Part shown: positions 1-6,081 of the stretch, in pieces
Layout of the letters: each line of letters opens with the position of its first letter
Position numbering within the stretch: position 1 is the first letter of the stretch
Origin: CAYZUC01 sp964481705
Lineage (GTDB): Bacteria; Bacillota; Clostridia; Lachnospirales; Lachnospiraceae
DNA: 6,281 nt
Direction of reading: 5' to 3'
NCBI GenBank assembly: GCA_964481705.1
Contig: CAYZUC010000135.1
Coordinates: 1-6,281 of the forward strand
Translations under genes and position numbers: made by a program
Notes under the pieces: model-generated
Told to the model about the DNA's origin: nothing
Database searches by the model: none
The model's input: the letters and a program-made list of their open reading frames with translations, nothing else

Positions 1-1391
1 TAAATTTTATCAAGTCTTGCTTTTTCAACATTTAATATTTTACCTCTAAGTGGAAGAATTGCTTGAGTAGCTCTGCTTCTTGCTGTTTTGGCTGAACCAC
101 CAGCAGAATCTCCCTCTACAATATAAATTTCACAATTTTTTGGATCTTTATCTGAACAATCAGCTAGTTTTCCAGGAAGAGACATTCCTTCTAGGGCTGT
201 TTTTCTTCTCGTTAAATCTCTCGCTTTTCTTGCAGCATCTCTTGCACGTTGAGATAATATAGATTTTTCACAAATTATTTTTGCAACACTTGGATTCTGT
301 TCTAAATAATAAGTAAGCTGTTCACTTACAATACTATCAACTGCACCTCTGGCTTCACTATTTCCAAGCTTTTGCTTCGTCTGTCCTTCAAATTGAGGAT
401 CCTCAATCTTAATACTTACAATAGCAGTTAATCCTTCACGAATATCCTCACCGATTAAATTCTGTTCACTATCTTTCAATAGTTTTACACTTCTTGCATA
501 ATCATTAAATGTTTTTGTAAGTGCATTACGGAATCCTGTTAGATGAGTACCACCTTCCGGAGTAGTAATATTATTAACAAAACTATAGGCACCTTCTGTA
601 TAAGAATCGTTATGCTGCATCGCAACTTCAACATAAACTCCATCCTTACTTCCTTCAAAATACATGATATCATTATAAAGTGCATTCTTACTCTTATTCA
701 AATACTGAACAAATTCCTTAATTCCACCTTCGTAGTGAAATTCCTTTACTCTTTCCGAATCTTCTCTCTTATCACGAAGTATGATTTTCAAATTTTTCGT
801 TAAGAAAGCCATCTCACGAAGCCTTTGTTTTAAGACATCAAAGTCATAAATCGTTTCTTCAAAAATAGTTTTATCCGGCAAAAAATGAACCTGAGTTCCA
901 GTCTTCTCCGGATCACACTCTCCAACTATCTTTAACTTATCTATAACATGTCCACGTTCATAACGCTGATAATAAATCTTACCATCGGAATAAATATTTA
1001 CCTCAAGCCAGTCAGATAATGCATTTACAACGGATGCTCCTACTCCATGCAGACCACCGGATACCTTATATCCCCCTCCGCCAAATTTTCCGCCGGCATG
1101 AAGGATTGTAAATACTACTTCTACTGCAGAAAGACCTGCTTTATGATTGATACCTACCGGAATTCCTCGGCCATTATCAATAACAGTAATGGAATTATCC
1201 TCATTTATACTTACATCTATGGTATTACAATATCCTGCTAATGCTTCATCCACAGAATTATCAACAATCTCATATACCAAATGATGCAAACCTCTTGAAG
1301 ATGTACTTCCAATGTACATACCAGGTCTTTTTCTTACTGCCTCAAGTCCTTCTAGAATCTGGATTTGATCTGCTCCGTACTCTGCACTCAT
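1..1391 (-). CDS. gyrB: DNA gyrase subunit B (3' end outside window)
   Basis: ATPase subunit of the type II topoisomerase that introduces negative supercoils using ATP. The visible 463 residues begin MSAEYGADQIQILEGLEAVR. The GHKL ATPase domain (about 1-220) shows YEIVDNSVDEA with the expected catalytic base E41 and Mg-binding N45, DNGRGIP with D72, and the glycine-rich lid GGKFGGGGYKVSGGLHGVG at about 100-118. A transducer domain follows, then QRARDAARKARDLTRRK and PGKLADCSDKDP. The TOPRIM domain starts with EGDSAGGSAK (E426 the expected metal ligand) and continues to LRGKILNVEKARLDKI at the window edge. Full-length GyrB is usually about 640 residues, so roughly 175 are missing. The start at 1391 has a good Shine-Dalgarno AGGAG (complement of 1398-1402) with six bases of spacing. 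It lies 20 nt after recF and is probably in the same operon. ParE is the alternative, but the position next to recF favours GyrB. Confidence 0.98.
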   Translation of the reverse strand, partial: MSAEYGADQIQILEGLEAVRKRPGMYIGSTSSRGLHHLVYEIVDNSVDEALAGYCNTIDVSINEDNSITVIDNGRGIPVGINHKAGLSAVEVVFTILHAGGKFGGGGYKVSGGLHGVGASVVNALSDWLEVNIYSDGKIYYQRYERGHVIDKLKIVGECDPEKTGTQVHFLPDKTIFEETIYDFDVLKQRLREMAFLTKNLKIILRDKREDSERVKEFHYEGGIKEFVQYLNKSKNALYNDIMYFEGSKDGVYVEVAMQHNDSYTEGAYSFVNNITTPEGGTHLTGFRNALTKTFNDYARSVKLLKDSEQNLIGEDIREGLTAIVSIKIEDPQFEGQTKQKLGNSEARGAVDSIVSEQLTYYLEQNPSVAKIICEKSILSQRARDAARKARDLTRRKTALEGMSLPGKLADCSDKDPKNCEIYIVEGDSAGGSAKTARSRATQAILPLRGKILNVEKARLDKI

Positions 1392-1411
1392 TCTAAACTC
1401 CTATCTGCCAA

Positions 1412-2491
1412 TCAGGCTTTAATGGTTCCATTTACAATGTGAAAAACCTTATTCATTTGGAACCTATTATTGATAAAATCATCCAAACCGGTACAAGTAA
1501 TAATAGTCTGAATATCACCAATGCTATTTAATAAATAATTCTGTCTATTACTGTCCAATTCCGATAACACATCATCCAACAACAAAATTGGTGTATCATT
1601 GGTAATTTTTTTTACAATCTCTATTTCTGAAAGTTTTAACGATAAAGCAACCGTTCTTTGTTGTCCCTGAGAACCAAATTTTCGAATATCTATATCTTGA
1701 ATATAAAAACAAATATCATCTCTGTGAGGACCAGTTGATGTCAACTTCATGTGAATGTCACGTTCTCTATTTGCTTTTAATTTTCTCTCATACTCACCAA
1801 TCTCTACATCAGGATGATACACTACCTTAAGATTTTCTTTCTCTCCCGACAGCTTATTATGTATCGGTACAATAAGCTCATTCAACTGTTCTATAAACTG
1901 AATTCTTCTCTCGATAATCTTACTTCCATAAGAAATCAACTGAGAATCCCAAATATCAAGGGTTTCCTTTAAACTACTGTTTCCATATATTTCTTTTAAA
2001 AGCTTATTTCTCTGATTAACAATCTTATTATAACTGGATAGATTATATAAATAAAATTTATCCAACTGACAAAGTTCCATGTCAATAAATCGTCTTCTTT
2101 CCGCCGGACCACTTTTTATAATATTAAGGTCTTCTGGTGAAAAAAATACGATATTCATTAAACCTAAAAGCTCTACTGCCTTTTTGATAGGTGTACCATT
2201 AATTGCAATTGTTTTAGATTTACTTGCTCTTAGGTGCATATCAATTTTATATGGAATATCATTCTTTTCTATCAAAATCTTTATATGAGACTGATCTTGA
2301 TTAAATTGAATAATTTCTTTGTCTTTACTTCCCTTGTGAGATTTAGTAGTTCCTGCAAGATAAATAGATTCCAAAATATTAGTTTTTCCTTGAGCATTAT
2401 CTCCAAAAAGAATATTGGTATGTTGATCAAATTCTATTTGAAAATCATTGTAATTTCTGTAGTTTTCCAACTCAAGTGACTTAATAATCAT
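1412..2491 (-). CDS. recF: RecF, DNA repair and recombination ATPase
   Basis: SMC/ABC-like ATPase that, with RecO and RecR, helps load RecA at single-strand gaps and stalled forks. The protein has 359 residues, normal for the family (about 357-370). It opens with MIIKSLELENYRNY, the typical RecF start. Walker A is GDNAQGKT at 30-37 (K36), FSPEDL is at 117-122, GPHRDD at 254-259, the ABC signature-like FGSQGQQRT at 272-280, and Walker B/D-loop ILLLDDVLSELD at 302-313. All key motifs are intact. The start codon overlaps the yaaA stop in an ATGA (complement of 2488-2491), suggesting translational coupling. An AGGA upstream inside yaaA is only a modest ribosome binding site. The origin-proximal location between dnaN and gyrB is conserved in Firmicutes. 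Confidence 0.98.
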   Translation of the reverse strand: MIIKSLELENYRNYNDFQIEFDQHTNILFGDNAQGKTNILESIYLAGTTKSHKGSKDKEIIQFNQDQSHIKILIEKNDIPYKIDMHLRASKSKTIAINGTPIKKAVELLGLMNIVFFSPEDLNIIKSGPAERRRFIDMELCQLDKFYLYNLSSYNKIVNQRNKLLKEIYGNSSLKETLDIWDSQLISYGSKIIERRIQFIEQLNELIVPIHNKLSGEKENLKVVYHPDVEIGEYERKLKANRERDIHMKLTSTGPHRDDICFYIQDIDIRKFGSQGQQRTVALSLKLSEIEIVKKITNDTPILLLDDVLSELDSNRQNYLLNSIGDIQTIITCTGLDDFINNRFQMNKVFHIVNGTIKA

Positions 2492-2700
2492 TCTTTTACA
2501 ATCCTAATCTGTTTCTCCTGATATTCTACAACATCTCCATCATAAAGCTTTTTTCCTCTTTGTATCTCAGTCTCTCCATTTACTTTTACCCTGCCTTCGG
2601 TAATTTCAATTTTTGCATCCAGTCCTGAATCTACAAATCCAACTGCCTTTAATGCCTGTCCAAGCTTTATATAATCTTCTCTTAACTTAATTTCTTCCAT
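2488..2700 (-). CDS. yaaA: S4-domain RNA-binding protein YaaA
   Basis: Small 70-residue protein of the YaaA family, found between dnaN and recF in many Firmicutes. Nearly all of it is one S4 RNA-binding fold (about residues 8-60): a helical part (EDYIKLGQALKAVGFVDSG), then the S4 turn with EGRVKVNGE at about 35-43 and RGKKLYDGDVVEY. Such domains bind structured RNA, and the Bacillus homologue is reported to be ribosome-associated; the precise job here cannot be read from sequence. It starts 25 nt after the dnaN stop and overlaps recF by 4 nt. The upstream region is purine-rich (AGAAAAGAGAAAAG) but has no GGAGG core, so expression may depend partly on readthrough of ribosomes from dnaN (inference). 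Confidence 0.93.
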   Translation of the reverse strand: MEEIKLREDYIKLGQALKAVGFVDSGLDAKIEITEGRVKVNGETEIQRGKKLYDGDVVEYQEKQIRIVKE

Positions 2701-2725
2701 CTTTTCTCTTTTCTATACAAAAATA

Positions 2726-3835
2726 TTAGCTTACTGTATTAAAATTAACAGGAAGAATTAAATAAATATACTTTTCTTCTTTGTCTTTAATGAAACAAGG
2801 TGCTTTAGGATTCACAAAATAAATCTTAATTTCTTCATCATCAATAACACGTAAAGCATCAATTAAGAACTTTGGATTAAATCCAATTAATATGTCTTTG
2901 CCTTCTTTTTTAATATCAATATCTTCATTCATGGATCCAACAGTAGAATTAATTTTTAATTCCATAGAACCATCATTAACACCAATAATAATAGGTTTTT
3001 TATCTCCTTCTTTAATCAAAAGAGTAGCTCTGTCAATACAGCTTAATAGTTCTTTTTTGTTTATTTCAACCTTTGTTTCATAATCGTTAGAAAGCATCTG
3101 ATCAATCTTGAAATACTCTCCTTCAATCAATCTGGATACTACAACCGTATTGTCAAATTCAAAGACTATATTTTTATCAGTAAAGAAGATATTCACTTCT
3201 TTTTCTACTTCACCTGATAAAATCTTACTCACTTCACTCAAAGTCTTCCCTGGAACAACTACCTTTTTATTCTCATATCCCTGACGTAATTCAATATTAC
3301 GAATAGAAATTCTATGACCATCCAAGGAAACGACCTTTAACATATCATCATTAATCTCAAATAATTCACCTGTCATTAACTTGTTATTATCATTATCCGA
3401 AATAGAGAAGATTGTTTGTCTGATTACTTCCTTCAAAGTAAACTGAGAAATGGTTATAAAATCATTCTTTTCTATTTCTGGTAAATAAGAAAAATCTTCA
3501 CCGGATTTACCAATAATATTAAACTTTGCTTTTTCGCAAGTAATAGTAGTCTTATATGAGGAATCTGTCTCTATTACTATTTCATTATCAGGAAGTTTAC
3601 GAACAATTTCAGAAAAAATCTTTGCATCTAAAGCAATAATACCTTTTTCTTCAATGTCACCATCTATTCTTGTTTCAATACCTAATTCCATATCATTAGC
3701 AGTAAGAGTGATATCTCCTTTTGTAGTATCAATTAAAATACATTCTAAAATAGACATAGTAGTTTTTGAAGGAACTGCTTTTGTTACAATATTAACACCA
3801 TTTAGTAAATTAGATTTTGAACATTTGATTTTCAT
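2726..3835 (-). CDS. dnaN: DNA polymerase III beta subunit (sliding clamp)
   Basis: Ring-shaped processivity clamp that tethers the replicative polymerase to DNA and docks repair and ligation proteins. The 369-residue product matches the family size (366-378) and would fold as three repeated clamp domains of about 120 residues. Recognisable landmarks are the N-terminal MKIKCSKSNLLNGVNIVTKAV, SLDGHRISI at 170-178, SRLIEGEYF at 234-242, GFNPKFLIDAL at 318-328, and the C-terminal LILPVNF that forms part of the partner-binding pocket. Many clamps have an arginine after the proline-hydrophobic pair (E. coli MPMRL, Bacillus LPVRTY); here it is Asn, followed by a short tail FNTVS. The start at 3835 has a strong Shine-Dalgarno GGAAGGAG (complement of 3845-3852) with nine bases of spacing. 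I found no convincing separate promoter in the upstream origin segment; transcription may come from dnaA readthrough or an unrecognised promoter there. Confidence 0.98.
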   Translation of the reverse strand: MKIKCSKSNLLNGVNIVTKAVPSKTTMSILECILIDTTKGDITLTANDMELGIETRIDGDIEEKGIIALDAKIFSEIVRKLPDNEIVIETDSSYKTTITCEKAKFNIIGKSGEDFSYLPEIEKNDFITISQFTLKEVIRQTIFSISDNDNNKLMTGELFEINDDMLKVVSLDGHRISIRNIELRQGYENKKVVVPGKTLSEVSKILSGEVEKEVNIFFTDKNIVFEFDNTVVVSRLIEGEYFKIDQMLSNDYETKVEINKKELLSCIDRATLLIKEGDKKPIIIGVNDGSMELKINSTVGSMNEDIDIKKEGKDILIGFNPKFLIDALRVIDDEEIKIYFVNPKAPCFIKDKEEKYIYLILPVNFNTVS

Positions 3836-3857
3836 TGTGTAAAACTCCTTCCGATTC

Positions 3858-3904
3858 TAAAAATATTAATAAATAAAAGAAATTAGTAATAATAGTAATA
3901 GTAG
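3858..3904 (+). other. Predicted DNA unwinding element with DnaA-trios
   Basis: Positions 3858-3883 contain 25 A/T out of 26 bases (only G3879 interrupts). From 3884 to 3904 seven consecutive triplets of form TAR follow without interruption (third bases G, A, A, G, A, G, G). This is the published DnaA-trio pattern, 3'-[G/A]AT-5', to which a DnaA filament binds on one strand during opening. A single G (3905) separates the run from DnaA-box-like sequences at 3906-3922. The trios read in the correct direction, away from the boxes when read 3' to 5'. The pattern is seen directly; the unwinding role follows from work on Bacillus and is inferred here. Confidence 0.78.
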
Positions 3905-3905
3905 G

Positions 3906-3922
3906 TGTGAATATGTGGAAAA
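3906..3922 (-). promoter_or_regulatory. Tandem DnaA boxes beside the trios
   Basis: Two same-orientation DnaA-box-like 9-mers on the minus strand sharing one base: ATATTCACA (3906-3914; one difference from TTATNCACA) and TTTTCCACA (3914-3922; one difference from TTATCCACA). They sit where the basal unwinding system places its filament-nucleating boxes. Neither is a perfect box; the assignment gains strength from position beside the trios. Confidence 0.68.
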
Positions 3923-3968
3923 CCATTTGAAACCTTTAAAATACAATAAAAATAACAAGTGATAATTA

Positions 3969-3977
3969 TGTGGATAA
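3969..3977 (-). promoter_or_regulatory. Perfect DnaA box
   Basis: Exact TTATCCACA on the minus strand (TGTGGATAA on plus), the only perfect box in the dnaN–dnaA segment, about 47 bp beyond the tandem boxes. Expected to be a high-affinity DnaA-ATP/ADP site. Confidence 0.88.
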
Positions 3978-4046
3978 TAAATAATAAGCTGGTGATAACT
4001 CATTACTTATAAACATCCAAATAATGGTAATTAATTTGTAAACAAG

Positions 4047-4081
4047 TTATCCATATACTATACACATTGAATTGTTGATAA
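4047..4081. promoter_or_regulatory. Cluster of imperfect DnaA boxes at the dnaA 3' end
   Basis: Three near-consensus 9-mers: TTATCCATA on plus (4047-4055, one mismatch), CTATACACA on plus (4058-4066, one mismatch to TTATNCACA), and TTATCAACA on minus (4073-4081, one mismatch). The last ends one base before the dnaA stop codon. Probably lower-affinity sites aiding DnaA assembly; each alone is weak evidence, in AT-rich DNA. Confidence 0.55.
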
Positions 4082-4082
4082 G

Positions 4083-5429
4083 TTATGATGCATTAAGAAT
4101 CTTTCTTATCTTATCAATATCGTCAGCAAGAGGTCCATTTTCTTCAATAATCTCCAATACTTTTTTATGTCCGTTAATAACTGTGGAATGATCCTTCTTA
4201 CCAAGCTTCTTTGCTATATCAATAAGAGAAACATCTGTTAATTCTCTTCCTAAAAACATACAAACCTGTCTTGGAGTTACTACTTCCTGATTTCTCTTTT
4301 TTGATGATAAATCAGAAACAGATATGGAATAATAATTAGAAACAACTTCTAAAATCAAGTCCAGCGTAATCTTTTGAGGGGAGTTAGGAGAAATAATATC
4401 TCTTAAAGCTTCTTCTGCAGTGGAAATATTGATTTCTTTGTTGTCCAATTTTGCCAAAGCAATTAATCTGTTGAAAGCTCCTTCTAATTCTCTAATATTA
4501 GATTTAACGTTAGTAGCGATGTATTGAATGATTTCATCATCAACAAAAATACCAGAGCTTTCAGCATTCTTACGAAGAATTGCCATTCTTGTTTCATAAT
4601 CAGGAGCTGCTATATCAGCAATTAATCCCCATTCGAAACGAGAACGTAACCTTTCTTCTAAGGTTTCCATATCTCTTGGAGGCTTATCGGAAGATAATAC
4701 AATTTGTTTTTTTGAAGAATGCAATTCGTTGAAAGTATGAAAAAACTCCTCTTGCGTACTTTCTTTTCCTATAATGAATTGTACATCATCCAAAAGAAGA
4801 ACATCAATGTTACGATATTTTTCTCTAAATTTTGTCATAGCCTGATTACCGGAACGAATAGACTCAATAACTTCGTTTGTAAATGTCTCAGATGTAACAT
4901 AAAGAACATTCATATTAGGATTTTGCTGCATAATATAGTGTCCGATAGAGTGCATCAGATGAGTTTTCCCTAATCCGGGTCCTCCATGAAGAAAAAGAGG
5001 ATTATATACATCTCCGGGAGATTCGGAAACAGCTAAGGAAGCAGAATGAGCAAAACGATTATTACTTCCGACAACGAACGTATCGAAAGTATACTTGGAA
5101 TTCAGATTTGCTTTTTCTATATTAGAATTATTATAATTTGTGTTTATTGTATCACTTTTATAGGAAGAAACTAGTTCATTCGGAGATATAAATTCGAGAT
5201 CATACTCTTTTTTTATTACTTCATAGATGGTAACTTTTAATTCCTTATTGAATTTCTTATTGATATAATTCTTTGAGATATCCTCAGGAACAAGTATTTT
5301 GACAAGATTACCCTCTACACTGTGAATCTGTAAAGGAAAAATCCATGTTTTATAAGAAACATCAAGAATATCATATTCTTTTTTGCATAATTCCTTTATT
5401 TCTTCCCATTTCTGCTGCAGTTCTTCCAT
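4083..5429 (-). CDS. dnaA: Chromosomal replication initiator DnaA
   Basis: AAA+ ATPase that binds DnaA boxes, opens the origin and helps recruit the helicase. The 448-residue protein has all four domains: domain I (about 1-85, with the family-typical SYKTWIFPLQI near 25-35), a short Asn/Ser-rich linker domain II (about 86-110), AAA+ domain III starting at YTFDTFVVGSNNRFAHSA, and DNA-binding domain IV (about 350-448). Walker A is GGPGLGKT at 149-156, Walker B LLLDDVQF at 211-218, sensor I IVLSSDKPP at 243-251, the arginine-finger motif RLRSRFEWGL at 260-269 (R264), and sensor II NIRELEGAFNRL at 311-322 (R313). The domain IV signature is GKKDHSTVINGH at 410-421, where most DnaA proteins have GGRDHTTV. 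The start at 5429 has Shine-Dalgarno GGGAGAT (complement of 5438-5444) eight bases upstream. DnaA boxes upstream suggest autoregulation (inference). Confidence 0.99.
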   Translation of the reverse strand: MEELQQKWEEIKELCKKEYDILDVSYKTWIFPLQIHSVEGNLVKILVPEDISKNYINKKFNKELKVTIYEVIKKEYDLEFISPNELVSSYKSDTINTNYNNSNIEKANLNSKYTFDTFVVGSNNRFAHSASLAVSESPGDVYNPLFLHGGPGLGKTHLMHSIGHYIMQQNPNMNVLYVTSETFTNEVIESIRSGNQAMTKFREKYRNIDVLLLDDVQFIIGKESTQEEFFHTFNELHSSKKQIVLSSDKPPRDMETLEERLRSRFEWGLIADIAAPDYETRMAILRKNAESSGIFVDDEIIQYIATNVKSNIRELEGAFNRLIALAKLDNKEINISTAEEALRDIISPNSPQKITLDLILEVVSNYYSISVSDLSSKKRNQEVVTPRQVCMFLGRELTDVSLIDIAKKLGKKDHSTVINGHKKVLEIIEENGPLADDIDKIRKILNAS

Positions 5430-5466
5430 AACAAAATATCTCCCATCGCGATTCTATCTCTACTCT

Positions 5467-5495
5467 ATATTAAACCAAATCTTCATTTTAATCAA
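5467..5495 (-). promoter_or_regulatory. Candidate dnaA promoter
   Basis: On the minus strand TTGATT (complement of 5490-5495) and TAATAT (complement of 5467-5472) are separated by exactly 17 bp; each matches sigma-A consensus at 4 of 6 positions. The start site would be near 5460, giving a 5' leader of about 30 nt. A second weak possibility is TTGTCA (complement of 5570-5575) with TATGTT (complement of 5548-5553) at 16-bp spacing, nearer the weak DnaA boxes. In DNA this AT-rich either may be chance. Confidence 0.38.
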
Positions 5496-5576
5496 CATTA
5501 AGAAAATAATTATTTCCACATGGATTTATTAGAATGATACTGTAGTTAACATAGAAATGATTAAATTAATGACAAA

Positions 5577-5604
5577 TGTGAATAAGTGAATTTTTTTATC
5601 AACA
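5577..5604. promoter_or_regulatory. Weak DnaA boxes upstream of dnaA
   Basis: TTATTCACA on the minus strand (5577-5585) fits the relaxed TTATNCACA consensus, and TTATCAACA on plus (5596-5604) differs from TTATCCACA at one base. They lie 150-175 bp upstream of the dnaA start, next to the alternative dnaA promoter, so DnaA bound here could repress its own gene (inference). Confidence 0.55.
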
Positions 5605-5681
5605 AAATAAACATTGTATTTTATTGAGTTTCAGTTTTTTTTAGACATCTTATATACATTAATTTAAAAGTTATAAACAAC

Positions 5682-5702
5682 TTATCCACATTATGTGGAT
5701 AA
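5682..5702. promoter_or_regulatory. Perfect inverted pair of DnaA boxes
   Basis: An exact TTATCCACA on plus (5682-5690) and an exact copy on minus (5694-5702) face each other across a 3-bp TTA spacer, making a perfect 9+9 bp inverted repeat. These are the strongest DnaA sites on this side of dnaA. The preceding TTATAAACA (5671-5679) has two mismatches and may be a weaker neighbour. Two perfect sites this close are very unlikely by chance. Confidence 0.92.
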
Positions 5703-5774
5703 AGTTACGTAAACTAATTATGATAAACCTTAATTCTTAAATAAATTAAATTTATAAAAAAGTAGTGTTATTGC

Positions 5775-5803
5775 TTGACGCAGGGCGACTTTGCACTTAT
5801 AAT
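5775..5803 (+). promoter_or_regulatory. Sigma-A promoter of rpmH (rpmH–rnpA)
   Basis: TTGACG (5775-5780, 5 of 6) and a perfect TATAAT (5798-5803) are separated by the optimal 17 bp. The A/T tract at 5730-5760 lies upstream and could act as an UP-like element. Transcription should start near 5810, leaving a leader of about 80 nt before rpmH. This is the strongest promoter visible in the window, fitting a ribosomal protein gene. Confidence 0.88.
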
Positions 5804-5890
5804 GAGCATTGATGTTTTCTAATATGATAAGTAAAAATCTGTTTACCATCTATTATAAATATTTGGTGTATGAAAAGGAGGTGCCCCACT

Positions 5891-6025
5891 ATGAAAATGA
5901 CATTTCAGCCGAAAAAGAGACAAAGAGCGAAGGTTCATGGATTTAGAAGCAGAATGAGTTCACCAGGCGGAAGAAAAGTACTTGCTGCCAGAAGAGCAAA
6001 AGGAAGAAAGCAATTATCAGCATAG
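5891..6025 (+). CDS. rpmH: Ribosomal protein L34 (bL34)
   Basis: A 44-residue, highly basic protein of the large ribosomal subunit, full length for bL34. Sequence starts MKMTFQPKKRQRAKVHGFRS and continues through RMSSPGGRKVLAARRAKGRK to QLSA, matching the invariant L34 pattern (QPKxRxRxKxHGFRxRM, GRxVLxxRRxKGRxxLSA). The start has a near-perfect Shine-Dalgarno AAAGGAGGTG (5874-5883) seven bases upstream. It is driven by the near-consensus promoter at 5775-5803, divergent from dnaA, and probably cotranscribed with rnpA 56 nt downstream. Identification is essentially certain despite the small size. Confidence 0.98.
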   Translation: MKMTFQPKKRQRAKVHGFRSRMSSPGGRKVLAARRAKGRKQLSA

Positions 6026-6070
6026 GCCGCATTTTGTGGCCTATTTCCATCTAAAGATTTTTTGATGGAA
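6022..6070 (+). other. Two abutting RNA hairpins between rpmH and rnpA
   Basis: Hairpin 1 pairs ATAGGCCGC (6022-6030, including the rpmH stop codon) with GTGGCCTAT (6036-6044), a 9-bp stem with one G-U pair and a 5-nt loop ATTTT. Hairpin 2 begins at the very next base: TTCCATC (6045-6051) pairs with GATGGAA (6064-6070), with a possible inner AAA/TTT extension around a GATT loop. Neither is followed by a T-run, so they are not classical intrinsic terminators. The rnpA Shine-Dalgarno TGGAG begins immediately after, at 6071. Possible roles are attenuation, RNA processing or stabilisation that sets the different amounts of L34 and RnpA (inference). Confidence 0.6.
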
Positions 6071-6081
6071 TGGAGTAAAAA

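Larger units (their letters stand above)
3836..4082. other. oriC, dnaN–dnaA segment (unwinding side)
   Basis: Non-coding 247 bp between the dnaN start and the dnaA stop. It is very AT-rich and carries several DnaA-box-like 9-mers: ATATTCACA and TTTTCCACA (minus strand, 3906-3922), a perfect TTATCCACA (minus, 3969-3977), TTATCCATA (plus, 4047-4055), CTATACACA (plus, 4058-4066) and TTATCAACA (minus, 4073-4081). An AT-only tract and a DnaA-trio run lie at the dnaN end. This corresponds in position to the incC/unwinding part of the Bacillus subtilis origin. The origin assignment rests on gene context plus box clustering. Exact unwinding coordinates are inferred. Confidence 0.9.
5430..5890. other. 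oriC, dnaA–rpmH segment
   Basis: Non-coding 461 bp between divergent dnaA and rpmH, strongly AT-rich. Going left to right it holds the dnaA ribosome binding site and candidate promoter (5438-5495), weak DnaA boxes (5577-5585 and 5596-5604), a perfect inverted DnaA-box pair (5682-5702), an almost pure A/T tract (5730-5760), a near-consensus promoter (5775-5803) and an approximately 80-nt rpmH leader. Equivalent to the incA/incB side of the Bacillus origin. I see no open reading frame or RNA gene in it. Confidence 0.88.

Noticed and set aside
80..1241. Plus-strand reading frames at 80-262, 543-803 and 1047-1241
   Set aside because: They lie antisense to clearly coding gyrB, have no family resemblance and no good ribosome binding site.
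3991..3999. Extra DnaA box near GGTGATAA
   Set aside because: Two or more mismatches to TTATCCACA; expected by chance in such AT-rich sequence.
3923..4046. Separate dnaN promoter in the origin segment
   Set aside because: Several TTG- and TAT-like hexamers exist on the minus strand, but none combined good boxes with 16-18 bp spacing.
2079..4973. Plus-strand reading frames inside recF, dnaN and dnaA
   Set aside because: Antisense shadows of conserved genes; hydrophobic, low-complexity translations with no recognisable domain.
5705..5712. TTACGTAA palindrome next to the inverted DnaA boxes
   Set aside because: Eight-base palindrome in AT-rich DNA with no second copy or known regulator match; chance is likely.
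6022..6070. Intrinsic terminator after rpmH
   Set aside because: Neither hairpin is followed by a T-run on either strand, and rnpA follows immediately with its own ribosome binding site.
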